From a virus, in IMG/VR virus record IMGVR_UViG_3300020203_000040, positions 1 to 39,293 of that record: DNA of 39,293 nucleotides; one strand, 5' to 3'. The notes beneath the pieces were generated by a model. That model did not search any database and was not told the DNA's origin. It saw only the letters and a list, made by a program, of their open reading frames with translations. Each line of letters begins with the position of its first letter. The stretch's first letter is position 1. The position numbers were made by a program, and so were the translations under genes. Positions 1-6,986 of this stretch are shown here, piece by piece.

Positions 1-1
1 A

Positions 2-490
2 AAAAGCTGGGAGTATTTTGGTAAGCAGCTTTTAAAGCAGTCCCGAGGAACCGCCCGTCGGCAGGTTGCCGCTTCTGCAACGACCCTGACGCGTTATTTG
101 CCGCTGCAACAGCACGCGTTCTGTATACTGGAGAAAGTGGGCTACAGCGCAGCAGAAGCGGCCATGCACGCAAAAATCCGGCTGCCCCCAGGCATGACCG
201 GAGAGACGCTACTCAAAAACGACCAAATAGCGCTTTTTATGGGCAAGCTGAGCGAAAGCTTCGTGTTGCGTAGGCAAAACGATATAGAGCCCCACCCGGG
301 TTGGCCGGAGTTGCAAAGGTGCAACTTAACGATAAAGCAAAGCGTTTTTTGCGCGCTCGTTGCAAAAGATGTCTGCATAAAGGATGCGGCCATTTTAGCT
401 GGATATTCGCGCCCGGGATCGCAGCTACTAATCCGGCAAAATCGCGCCATAATTGCAAACCTTAAACATTTAGAAAAATCAAACTTTTAA
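2..490 (+). CDS. Terminase-small-like HTH protein (5' end off the window)
   Basis: The reading frame is open from base 2 with no stop, so the start lies outside the left edge; the TTG at 98 is not a convincing start. The visible 162 residues contain two units that align without gaps: LPLQQHAFCILEKVGYSAAE, beginning at base 98, and LTIKQSVFCALVAKDVCIKD in the C-terminal third (L, Q, FC, L, then AA-x-x-A shared). The second unit ends DAAILAGYS, the form of the N-terminal HTH of small terminase subunits. A DNA-binding role in packaging or regulation is therefore inferred. A separate canonical small terminase lies at 2294. If the window is circular, the gene starts at 39259 and encodes about 174 residues behind the promoter at 39191. 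Confidence 0.6.
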   Translation, partial: KSWEYFGKQLLKQSRGTARRQVAASATTLTRYLPLQQHAFCILEKVGYSAAEAAMHAKIRLPPGMTGETLLKNDQIALFMGKLSESFVLRRQNDIEPHPGWPELQRCNLTIKQSVFCALVAKDVCIKDAAILAGYSRPGSQLLIRQNRAIIANLKHLEKSNF

Positions 491-494
491 GAAA

Positions 495-953
495 ATGAAA
501 AACAAATTCATCGTTTTCGTAATTTCGCTATTCGCCATAATGGCAACTGCGATTATCGGTGCTGCGCAAGCGCGTTTTGTGGACTCACCCAAAGCCGCTT
601 ATGCCACCGCACTGGAGGTGGATCAGGTCATCCACCTCCAGACGTACACGCCTGAACGGGGGGACGGTGTTATATATCCGACTATGAGCATTACCGTTAC
701 GGGCGACTACGGCGGCGACCTGTTCGTAAAAGTCGAAAACTTGCGCGTTAGCACAGCCGCAATTTGTGTCGAGCTTGCAGCCCTTCCCGAATATTGGCAG
801 ACGGAAGAAGTGGATGGCGGCGTTTTGGTGCGACCCAACAAAAATAAAAACCCCTCTACCGTTTTGCGGGTTTTGTGCAATCAGCTTAAAGGCGCTTTCG
901 GGGTGTATTTCACGCACGCGATGCTGAAAGACGCAATAAAAAATAAAAAATGA
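495..953 (+). CDS. Secreted protein of unknown function
   Basis: The 152-residue product starts with Lys-rich MKNK, a hydrophobic stretch (about residues 5-22) and an AQA site near residue 26, a good Sec signal peptide. The mature part is mixed beta-like sequence with three cysteines and a Lys/Asn-rich tail. The start ATG is 5 bases after the previous stop, and the stop overlaps the next ATG. I do not recognise the family. Its place between the lysis and packaging genes makes a periplasmic or envelope role possible, but this is inference. Its last 17 codons lie in the first unit of the tandem duplication that begins near 900, and a copy of them recurs at 1704-1757. Confidence 0.7.
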   Translation: MKNKFIVFVISLFAIMATAIIGAAQARFVDSPKAAYATALEVDQVIHLQTYTPERGDGVIYPTMSITVTGDYGGDLFVKVENLRVSTAAICVELAALPEYWQTEEVDGGVLVRPNKNKNPSTVLRVLCNQLKGAFGVYFTHAMLKDAIKNKK

Positions 954-1288
954 AAAAAGCAAAAGAACACGCTTCGGAACTATTAGCAGTTTACGCTGAA
1001 GCGATTAGGCAAGAAAATTGGGAGCTCTTCACGGAAAAAGTAACGGACGTATTCTGGGAAGTGGTATTAAATGAAGTTAAGGAAATGCAAAAGGCAAGAA
1101 ACATTTCGTTGGACACAGGTTTAATACCAATTTACAAATCGCAGCGTGAAAAATATGGCGTAATTTGTAAAATTGTGAACGGGGCACACGCCAATTTACT
1201 GGCGATTACCGATTTTGATGAGGTGGTGGAAGCTATTCACCCAAAAATTTATGAGTGGTATGCGTCGGCAATATTGCTGAAAAAATAA
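950..1288 (+). CDS. Hypothetical protein, duplicated copy 1
   Basis: A 112-residue, helix-rich, charged protein that starts MKKAKEHASELLAVYAEAIR and contains LIPIYKSQREKYGVICKIVN. I do not recognise the family. The start overlaps the stop of the secreted-protein gene by 4 bases (ATGA), indicating translational coupling. It is the first gene of unit 1 of the tandem duplication. The homologous part of the unit 2 protein (1755-2270) is about 80% identical by eye and has 8 extra residues after LDTG. No signal peptide or membrane segment is visible, so a cytoplasmic product is likely. Confidence 0.7.
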   Translation: MKKAKEHASELLAVYAEAIRQENWELFTEKVTDVFWEVVLNEVKEMQKARNISLDTGLIPIYKSQREKYGVICKIVNGAHANLLAITDFDEVVEAIHPKIYEWYASAILLKK

Positions 1289-1301
1289 AAAAAACACGCC
1301 C

Positions 1302-1634
1302 ATGAAAATCTGGAAATTCTGGAAATTCACGCTAAAAAAAGCGAGAACGCAACTGGTTAAAATGCCTGTAAAATCTAAAATACTGGATATTCAGTTGCAA
1401 GAGGGCGGGCTATCCATGTGGGTACTTGTCAGCCCCGAAACGGAAGAAACGGAGATTAAAATAAATAGGTTTGGGCCTGGGGAAGAAATTCCCGAAAATG
1501 TTTTGAAAGACGACTATCTTGCACCCGTTCAGGATGGTGAATATGTCTGGCACTTTTTCCGCGCGCCCGCTATAGTTTTCTCTCGCGGGATATTTTTCTA
1601 TAGCGGGCACGCGGAAAATGGGTTTGAAGATTAA
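1302..1634 (+). CDS. DUF7352-like small phage protein
   Basis: The 110-residue product has the pattern KILDIQLQEGG...MWVLVSPE...RFGPGEEI...YLAPVQ...YVWHFFR. This matches my memory of a small phage family annotated DUF7352, whose members share a short 'Q.G...MW.LVDPE...GTG..I......VWH.FE' signature; the function is unknown. The N terminus is a short repeat of WKFWKF encoded by two copies of tggaaattc. The last 5 residues (NGFED) and the tail length recur in the unit 2 protein, where the front of this gene has been deleted. It follows the previous stop by 13 bases. The family call is from recall and unverified. Confidence 0.6.
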   Translation: MKIWKFWKFTLKKARTQLVKMPVKSKILDIQLQEGGLSMWVLVSPETEETEIKINRFGPGEEIPENVLKDDYLAPVQDGEYVWHFFRAPAIVFSRGIFFYSGHAENGFED

Positions 1635-1653
1635 ATTAATTATTGTATTTTTG
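1623..1653 (+). promoter_or_regulatory. Bacteroidota-type promoter, duplicated copy
   Basis: TTTG at 1623-1626, 19 bases, then TATTTTTG at 1646-1653, an exact match to the Bacteroidota housekeeping promoter TTTG-N19-21-TAnnTTTG. The -33 box lies inside the last codons (GFED) of the upstream ORF. It is the duplicate of the promoter at 2259 and stands in front of the truncated terS copy, so it would now transcribe the unit 2 ORF as well. Confidence 0.65.
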
Positions 1654-1657
1654 CAGA

Positions 1658-1732
1658 ATGCTTTTAGACAGCCAAAAATTAACCGAGACGCTGAATGCCC
1701 TGTTGGGGTGTATTTCACGCACGCGGTGCTGA
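1658..1732 (+). pseudogene. Truncated terS 5' copy (24 codons)
   Basis: ATG at 1658 begins a copy of the small terminase gene: MLLDSQKLTETLNALLG is identical to the true protein for 17 residues. It then crosses the duplication junction into CISRTRC and a stop at 1730-1732. It keeps the promoter and start context of terS, so a short peptide may be made. It is most simply a remnant of the duplication; a regulatory or decoy role is speculation. Confidence 0.7.
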
Positions 1733-1754
1733 AAGACGCAATAAAAAACAAAAA

Positions 1755-2270
1755 ATGAAAAAAGCAAAAGAACACGCTTCGGAACTATTAGCAGTTTACG
1801 CCGAAGCGATTAGGCGAGATAATTGGGAGCTCTTCACGGAAAAAGTAACGGACGTATTCCGGGAAGTGGCAGTAAATGAAGTGCAGGAAATGCAAAAGGC
1901 AAGAAACATTTCGTTGGACACAGGTACAGCATATAACATGCGCACCATTTTAATGCCAATTTACAAATCGCAGCGCGTAAAATATGGCGTAATTTGTAAA
2001 ATCGTGAACGGGGCACACGCCAATTCATTGGCGGTTGAAGATTTCGATAAGGTGGTGAAAGCGGTTCACCCAAAAATTTATGATTGGTATGCGTCGGACA
2101 TTTTGGAGCTCGGAAAACCAGAACTTGAAAAATGTACGTGGTCTGCGCAAAACGGGGTTGTAGATTCAGGCGACGAAGTTGTCTGGCGCTTTTTGCGCGT
2201 GCCAACCATAGAAAAATATCCGGCGATAGTAAAATATAGCTGGTACGCGCAAAACGGGTTTGAAGATTAA
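1755..2270 (+). CDS. Fused hypothetical protein, duplicated copy 2
   Basis: The 171-residue protein joins the full-length relative of the 950-1288 product (MKKAKEHASELLAVYAEAIR... to WYASDILE) to the C-terminal part of the 1302-1634 product (VVWRFLR...WYAQNGFED). The junction contains a partial repeat of its own (WSAQNG and WYAQNG). ATG at 1755 is chosen because it aligns with the copy 1 start; the in-frame ATG at 1695 belongs to the duplicated terS fragment. The front of the DUF7352-like domain is missing, so that part is probably non-functional. The fusion protein is intact and its reading frame preserved, which argues for some retained use. Confidence 0.65.
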   Translation: MKKAKEHASELLAVYAEAIRRDNWELFTEKVTDVFREVAVNEVQEMQKARNISLDTGTAYNMRTILMPIYKSQRVKYGVICKIVNGAHANSLAVEDFDKVVKAVHPKIYDWYASDILELGKPELEKCTWSAQNGVVDSGDEVVWRFLRVPTIEKYPAIVKYSWYAQNGFED

Positions 2271-2289
2271 ATTAATTATTGTATTTTTG
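2259..2289 (+). promoter_or_regulatory. terS promoter, almost leaderless
   Basis: TTTG (2259-2262), 19-base spacer, TATTTTTG (2282-2289): an exact Bacteroidota consensus promoter. The terS ATG begins at 2294, only 4 bases after the -7 element. Bacteroidota transcripts normally start about 4-8 bases after this element, so the mRNA would begin at or within a few bases of the ATG. Confidence 0.7.
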
Positions 2290-2293
2290 CAGA

Positions 2294-2890
2294 ATGCTTT
2301 TAGACAGCCAAAAATTAACCGAGACGCTGAATGCCCTGTTGGGGTACGAGGTACGGTTTTGCCGCGAATTAATGGTGGATTTTAAGCCTTTGCAAGCGCT
2401 TGCCCGGGCGCGCGTAAACGGCGGTAAAGGGAAAGCTGCTAAAGATACGCTCGTTTTAACTATATTAAACAAACCCCAGGCACAAACATACATCGCGCAT
2501 CTAAAAGCCGAAATGGAGCTGCAAACCGGCGTAACCCCAGAGCGGATATTAGACGAAGTTCGTATTATAGCGTTCCAAAATGTCCGCGATATATTAAAAA
2601 CGGAGGGGCAAAACGTTGTAATGCGCGATCTGGAAGATATGGTAAATACCGGCCAAATTAGGAAAATAAAAATTAGCAAAATTAAAACCGCAGACGGCGA
2701 AGACACGGCGGGGCAGATAATAGAGATCGAGTGTTACGACAAGCTTAAAGCGTTAGAATTGTTAGGAAAACAGGAAGGTCTGTTTATAAAGCGTGTAGAC
2801 GTTACTACAAACGCAAAAGAAATAGTAACGAGTAACGTGCAAAATTTAATTATTAACTACCGTAAAGCGGGTGAACCGTTAGCGGACTAA
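2294..2890 (+). CDS. terS: Terminase small subunit (Terminase_2 family)
   Basis: The 198-residue protein binds phage DNA and guides the large subunit in genome packaging. Family signs are the N-terminal HTH region, TPERILDEVRIIAF-QNVRDIL near the middle, the RDLEDM stretch, and the C-terminal pattern IIEIECYDKLKALELLGK, then GLF; together these are typical of Terminase_2 proteins. The start is ATG 2294; the in-frame TTG at 2279 overlaps the -7 promoter element. Two genes downstream comes the large subunit. The first 17 codons with the promoter are duplicated at 1658. Confidence 0.9.
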   Translation: MLLDSQKLTETLNALLGYEVRFCRELMVDFKPLQALARARVNGGKGKAAKDTLVLTILNKPQAQTYIAHLKAEMELQTGVTPERILDEVRIIAFQNVRDILKTEGQNVVMRDLEDMVNTGQIRKIKISKIKTADGEDTAGQIIEIECYDKLKALELLGKQEGLFIKRVDVTTNAKEIVTSNVQNLIINYRKAGEPLAD

Positions 2891-2901
2891 ATTAAAGTCT
2901 A

Positions 2902-3108
2902 ATGTTAAAATCTTGGAAAACAACGGCGTTGGGGGTATTGGCGCTTCTTACAGCCGCAACGGACACGCTTATCGCGTGGTTGGACACCGACGTCACCACA
3001 GTGCCCAATTGGTCGTTTGTGATTATGAGTGTAATTTCATTTTTCATCGGCCTATTTGCGAAAGACGCGAACGAAACGGTCATCCAACCGACGGCTACAA
3101 AGAAGTAA
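2902..3108 (+). CDS. Holin-like small membrane protein
   Basis: A 68-residue protein with two hydrophobic segments (about residues 7-26 and 39-54) separated by the short polar loop DTDVTTVPNW and ending in a charged tail. The opening LKSWKTTALGVLALL and the VPNW loop resemble small phage membrane proteins usually called holin-like. If so, it would permeabilise the inner membrane for the endolysin encoded at 38243. Its position next to the packaging genes rather than beside the endolysin makes sense only if the genome is circular. Function is inferred. Confidence 0.6.
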   Translation: MLKSWKTTALGVLALLTAATDTLIAWLDTDVTTVPNWSFVIMSVISFFIGLFAKDANETVIQPTATKK

Positions 3109-3111
3109 GGG

Positions 3112-3162
3112 GGTAAAGCAATACAATTGCTTATTACCGGGGTTGGCGTTCATGCCAGCCCC
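3112..3162 (+). terminator. Double hairpin before terL
   Basis: Two stems are adjacent. GGTAA-a-GCAAT / ATTGC-tta-TTACC spans 3112-3138. GGGGTTGGC / GCCAGCCCC spans 3139-3162 with a 6-base loop, one G-U pair, and is followed by TATTTTAAATTG. The second could be a terminator or attenuator that lowers terL expression; the first may be an alternative RNA fold. Confidence 0.5.
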
Positions 3163-3180
3163 TATTTTAAATTGTGGAGT

Positions 3181-4683
3181 ATGAAATTCAGTAAGCCGCA
3201 AGAATATATTTTAACTTCTACGCAGCCTGTAAATTTGTTTTTAGCGGGCGTGGGTAGCGGCAAAACGCATTTAGGCGGCGCGCTGAGCGGGCATTTTGTT
3301 ACCGCTTTTCCGGAAGCTTTCGGCTTTGTTGGCGCAAATACTTACAACCAATTAACCACTTCGACGCTTTATAGAATGCGCGAAGTATGGCAAATTTTAT
3401 ATGGCTGGAAGGAAGATATAGATTATACCGTTAATAAAAAACCGCCAAAATATTTTAATTTAGAGCACCATAATTTCGACGACTATAACGGTATAATATC
3501 GTTCCGGTCGGGCGCTATAATATTTAAAGGTAGCTTAGACAACTCTAAAGCGCACGACGGAAAAGAGTTTAGTTGGGCTATATTAGACGAAACAAAAGAT
3601 AGCAGGGAGGAGGACGTAAAAGATACGATTATCACCCGACTCCGCCGACCCGGTATTTATGTAGATGCGTATGGACAATTAACCTCGCAGCGTTACGGCG
3701 ATTTAGGCGAATATAATAGAGGGTTTAACCCGTTATATATTTTAACTTCGCCGGCAAAAGTCCGCTGGATAAATGAATGGTTCGATCTTCACAACCATTT
3801 TCCGGAAATAAACAATTTAATATATAACGAAGGCGAATTTTTTATAAAAGAGTTTAACGATAAATGTGTTGTAATTAGCTCGACTTACCATAATGCCGAA
3901 AACCTACCGAAAGACTATATTAATACGATAAAAAATAACAATAGCATAGAAGGCGCTAAAAAGCTAATTTTTGCAAATCCTTTCGTTAAAGCGGGGGGTG
4001 AATTTTACAGCAGCTTTGACCGGTTAAAACACGTAGGCACGGTGGATTTCGACGAAAACCTACCGATACATATAAGTTTCGACCAAAATGTTGTGCCGTA
4101 TATAACTGCTACGCTATACCAAGTTACAGATTTGCCCAGCGGCAAAAAGCTGTTTGGGCAATTCGACGAATTTTGTTTAGAAAATCCGCAGAATAAAACC
4201 GAGCGGCTTTGTTACGAAATAATTCGTAAATATGGCAGTCGTATTAAAGGGCTATTTTATTACGGCGATCCGTCAGGGCGGCACGGCGATACGCGGGGTT
4301 TAGAACACGACTACAAAATAGTTAAAAGGGTTTTTAGAAAATACCTGAACAATAATAGCGAACGCGTACCGTATAAACATCCTTCCGTAATTAATCGTAA
4401 GGACTTTATAAACAACGCTTTAGAAGGCGTTTACGATATACAAGTACTTATAGATAACCGCTGCCGCAGGTCGGTAGAAGATTTCGAGTTTCTGAAAGAG
4501 GACATTAACGGGAAAAAGAAAAAAGAGCGGGTAACCAATAAAGACAACGGAACTACCTACGAGCCGTACGGGCACACGTCGGATAGTTTCGACTATATAT
4601 TTTGCGAAGTATTTAAGCCTTTATTTACCCGGCATTTTAAAAGTATTTTAATTATATTTGCGCTATGGATAGGGAACAATTAA
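3181..4683 (+). CDS. terL: Terminase large subunit
   Basis: A 500-residue ATP-driven packaging motor and nuclease. The Walker A motif GVGSGKT is at residues 23-29, the Walker B ILDE at about 134-137, and the C-terminal RNase H-like nuclease begins near YYGDPSG (Asp363), a typical first catalytic acid of the terminase_6 type. ATG 3181 gives a protein starting MKFSKPQEYIL directly before the ATPase; upstream TTG 3127 would place the start inside the hairpin leader. The 3' end overlaps the portal gene by 19 bases. Expression may be modulated by the hairpins at 3112-3162. Confidence 0.92.
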   Translation: MKFSKPQEYILTSTQPVNLFLAGVGSGKTHLGGALSGHFVTAFPEAFGFVGANTYNQLTTSTLYRMREVWQILYGWKEDIDYTVNKKPPKYFNLEHHNFDDYNGIISFRSGAIIFKGSLDNSKAHDGKEFSWAILDETKDSREEDVKDTIITRLRRPGIYVDAYGQLTSQRYGDLGEYNRGFNPLYILTSPAKVRWINEWFDLHNHFPEINNLIYNEGEFFIKEFNDKCVVISSTYHNAENLPKDYINTIKNNNSIEGAKKLIFANPFVKAGGEFYSSFDRLKHVGTVDFDENLPIHISFDQNVVPYITATLYQVTDLPSGKKLFGQFDEFCLENPQNKTERLCYEIIRKYGSRIKGLFYYGDPSGRHGDTRGLEHDYKIVKRVFRKYLNNNSERVPYKHPSVINRKDFINNALEGVYDIQVLIDNRCRRSVEDFEFLKEDINGKKKKERVTNKDNGTTYEPYGHTSDSFDYIFCEVFKPLFTRHFKSILIIFALWIGNN

Positions 4684-6524
4684 TAAACCGCCTTTTTCAG
4701 GTCGTCGCATTTGACCTGCGACATAAGCACTACGCGTATACGGTAGATAAAGCGACTTTGTACACGCAATTAGTTGCGGGCAAAGACATAGCCAAACTAC
4801 TAAAACAGTTTGTACGCCGGGAAGATACGGCCGAATTTGCGCAGCGCGTTAACCTAACGCAGCACATTACGGTCGGAGTTTGTAAAAATCTGTTGGACAT
4901 TTTCTTTAAAATTCCGAGGTCTAATGCCGCACGAAAAACGTTAACCTATACCGGCGAAAATGCGGAAAACTTAAAACGCGAATTAGTAGACGTTTTAGGG
5001 AATTTTTGGGGTGACGCCTCGTACGATGCTTATATATATGCCCGCTATATAGAGCTAAACGCCACAGACCCAAACAGTTTTGTGGTATTCGAGTGGCAGG
5101 CATTTGACAATACGGTAGAACTTTTACAGCCTTATCCTTTCGAGGTTTCCAGCCGTGCGGCGGTTGATTATACCTACGAAAACAATACGCTACAGTATTT
5201 AATTGTCGAACAATCGCATTTATACGCCACGGATAATATGATGGCGGATAATATTCCGGTTTTGCGTCGCCCCACTGACGGTAAAACGGAAGGGAAAAAA
5301 TACACGGCATACGGAAAAAATGAAACTTTCCAGTTGCTACAAATCGCCGAAAACGACGTATCTAACGCGCTGCCGGTGGACGGTGGCGTAATAAAAACGG
5401 TTTATAAAGGCGCGATAATAAACGCTGTAAAGCTTAACGGCAAAGTGTTTCAGTTTCTCGAATCGGCGGCGCCGCACAATTTAGGCCACGTTCCGGCTTT
5501 TCGCGTGGGCTACTGCCGGGATTTGGCTACGAACGGCGAAACTATGGTTAGCATGTTATATGCTGTTGAAGCGCATCTATTAAAAACAATAAAAGCGAAT
5601 AGCGAATTTGATTTAGTCGCAGCGCTTTTAGCGTTCCCCCAGGTCGTAAAAATGAGTGAAAAGTGTGACGACGAAAGCTGCTATAAAGGTAGACATTCGA
5701 CGGATGGGAGCCTTTGCGGTACATGTTTAGGGACGGGGTTTAAAAAGACGGCATTTAGCGCTCAGGATGCAATTGTTTTAGAACTGCCGGAAAACCGGGA
5801 AAATGCGATAAAAATAACCGATGTTATTACGTACGTTTACCCCCCCGTGGAGATCGTAAAATGGCAGGAGGAATATATAGAGCGACTTACGCAAAAGTGT
5901 AAGCAAATTATGTTTAATTCGGATGTTTTTTCCCGGCAGGAAATAGCCGACACGGCGACGGGCAAAAACTTAGATATGCAAAACGTATACGATACTTTAT
6001 ACCCATTTTCGGAAGCAATAGCATATACCTGGGTATTTGGTGTTACGACAATTGCGAAATTAATAGATCGCGCGGATAATTTAGTGGTAGGGTTTAAATT
6101 CGACAAAGATTTAAAATTAAAGTCTTTGGAAGATTTAATGTTCGATTTGTCGGTAGCGGTTAACCTAAATAACCCCACGTTAACTGCGCATTTTAACGAC
6201 GACGTTGCGGGTATTATATACCACGACAGGCCAATAGAATTACTACGTTACCAAACGCAACAATTATATAACCCATTTTCCGGGAAAACGCAATCGGAAA
6301 TATTGTTGCTAATGGCGTCGGCATTCGTGCAAAATACCGATAAAATTTTGTACGCTAATTACGGCAGTATTTTCGACTTGTTGGAATTAGATTACGCGGG
6401 AAAACAGCAAAATTTTTACCTGCTACCGCGTGATAAGCAAAGACAAGCGCTTTACGCAAAAGTGGCGGAAATAAAGGCGGAAATAGACGCCGAAACGCCC
6501 GAGCCGGTGTTAGCATTAGAGTAA
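4665..6524 (+). CDS. Portal protein
   Basis: The 619-residue product lies between the large terminase and a MuF-like head protein, the standard portal position, and has the usual length of SPP1/phi29-like portals with long insertions. It forms the dodecameric ring of the capsid vertex through which DNA passes. The N-terminal part is helical; the central region includes an unusual cysteine cluster, C334-x4-C339-x11-C351-x2-C354, followed by GTGFKKTA, which looks like a zinc-binding loop. The ATG lies within the end of terL. The assignment relies on synteny, length and partial sequence character. Confidence 0.82.
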   Translation: MDREQLINRLFQVVAFDLRHKHYAYTVDKATLYTQLVAGKDIAKLLKQFVRREDTAEFAQRVNLTQHITVGVCKNLLDIFFKIPRSNAARKTLTYTGENAENLKRELVDVLGNFWGDASYDAYIYARYIELNATDPNSFVVFEWQAFDNTVELLQPYPFEVSSRAAVDYTYENNTLQYLIVEQSHLYATDNMMADNIPVLRRPTDGKTEGKKYTAYGKNETFQLLQIAENDVSNALPVDGGVIKTVYKGAIINAVKLNGKVFQFLESAAPHNLGHVPAFRVGYCRDLATNGETMVSMLYAVEAHLLKTIKANSEFDLVAALLAFPQVVKMSEKCDDESCYKGRHSTDGSLCGTCLGTGFKKTAFSAQDAIVLELPENRENAIKITDVITYVYPPVEIVKWQEEYIERLTQKCKQIMFNSDVFSRQEIADTATGKNLDMQNVYDTLYPFSEAIAYTWVFGVTTIAKLIDRADNLVVGFKFDKDLKLKSLEDLMFDLSVAVNLNNPTLTAHFNDDVAGIIYHDRPIELLRYQTQQLYNPFSGKTQSEILLLMASAFVQNTDKILYANYGSIFDLLELDYAGKQQNFYLLPRDKQRQALYAKVAEIKAEIDAETPEPVLALE

Positions 6525-6550
6525 TTTTTTAACTTTTTAAATACATACCG

Positions 6551-6937
6551 ATGGGAATTTCTGAGCAAATTACCGAGATGATTATCGCAAAAACGGACTT
6601 CACTAACGACGAAGCCGAACTCGCAACGGAGAACGTGATTAACGCCTCAGCCCGGCTTACGCGGGCGGGTATCGCGTTTGAAACGTCGGCAGACGCTAAC
6701 GAAGACACCGACGCAGACGCGCTAACGGCGGTGGGAAACGCCATTGTGCAATTTGCCGCCAACACGACAAAGCCTGAAATGTCTAAAGAAGACAGGCAAA
6801 AAATGGTGGAGCTATTCGGGGGTTTTTTTACGTCGAATATTCCCGGCTTGACCGAAGCGGGCGTAGAATTGTTCGCCGCTACGGTTGAAATCGACGGCGC
6901 AATTGACGCGCTAAACGCACTGCAAAACGAAGTATAA
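6551..6937 (+). CDS. Small acidic head-region protein
   Basis: A 128-residue, Ala/Glu/Asp-rich, helical protein with no membrane segment (MGISEQITEMIIAKTDFTND at the start). It is separated from the portal by 26 AT-rich bases containing TAACTTTT, a weak match to a -7 element, and followed by a terminator hairpin. A minor head, head-assembly or scaffold-accessory role is suggested by position alone; I recognise no family. Confidence 0.65.
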   Translation: MGISEQITEMIIAKTDFTNDEAELATENVINASARLTRAGIAFETSADANEDTDADALTAVGNAIVQFAANTTKPEMSKEDRQKMVELFGGFFTSNIPGLTEAGVELFAATVEIDGAIDALNALQNEV

Positions 6938-6943
6938 AAGGTA

Positions 6944-6973
6944 GCCCGGCAATTTACGCCTGAATTGCCGGGC
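6944..6973 (+). terminator. Hairpin terminator
   Basis: A perfect 11-bp stem GCCCGGCAATT / AATTGCCGGGC with an 8-base loop, followed by aaactgtattttta. The U-rich part is interrupted, so it may be a partial terminator or an RNA processing site between the small acidic protein and the MuF-like gene. Confidence 0.65.
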
Positions 6974-6986
6974 AAACTGTATTTTT

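Larger units (their letters stand above)
900..2344 (+). repeat. Tandem duplication, two diverged units (900-1703 and 1704-2344)
   Basis: Unit 1 starts at ggggtgtatttcacgcacgc (900) and unit 2 at the same words (1704). Each unit carries the 3' end of the secreted-protein gene, the 'MKKAKEHASELLAVYAEAIR' ORF, a C-terminal piece ending NGFED, a promoter and the first codons of terS. Unit 1 ends in the terS copy at gaatgccctgttgggg, where it joins unit 2; the real terS continues only after unit 2. The join is at a GGGGT shared by both parental sequences. Unit 2 is about 160 bp shorter because an internal deletion fused its two ORFs, while unit 1 lacks 24 bp that unit 2 keeps. The divergence shows the duplication is not an assembly artefact. 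Confidence 0.85.

Noticed and set aside
3127-3180. Alternative TTG start adding 18 residues to terL
   Set aside because: It would place translation in the hairpin leader; ATG 3181 begins directly before the ATPase domain.
4653-4660. TATATTTG before the portal ATG
   Set aside because: The -7 box matches, but there is no -33 box at the right distance and it lies inside the terL coding sequence.
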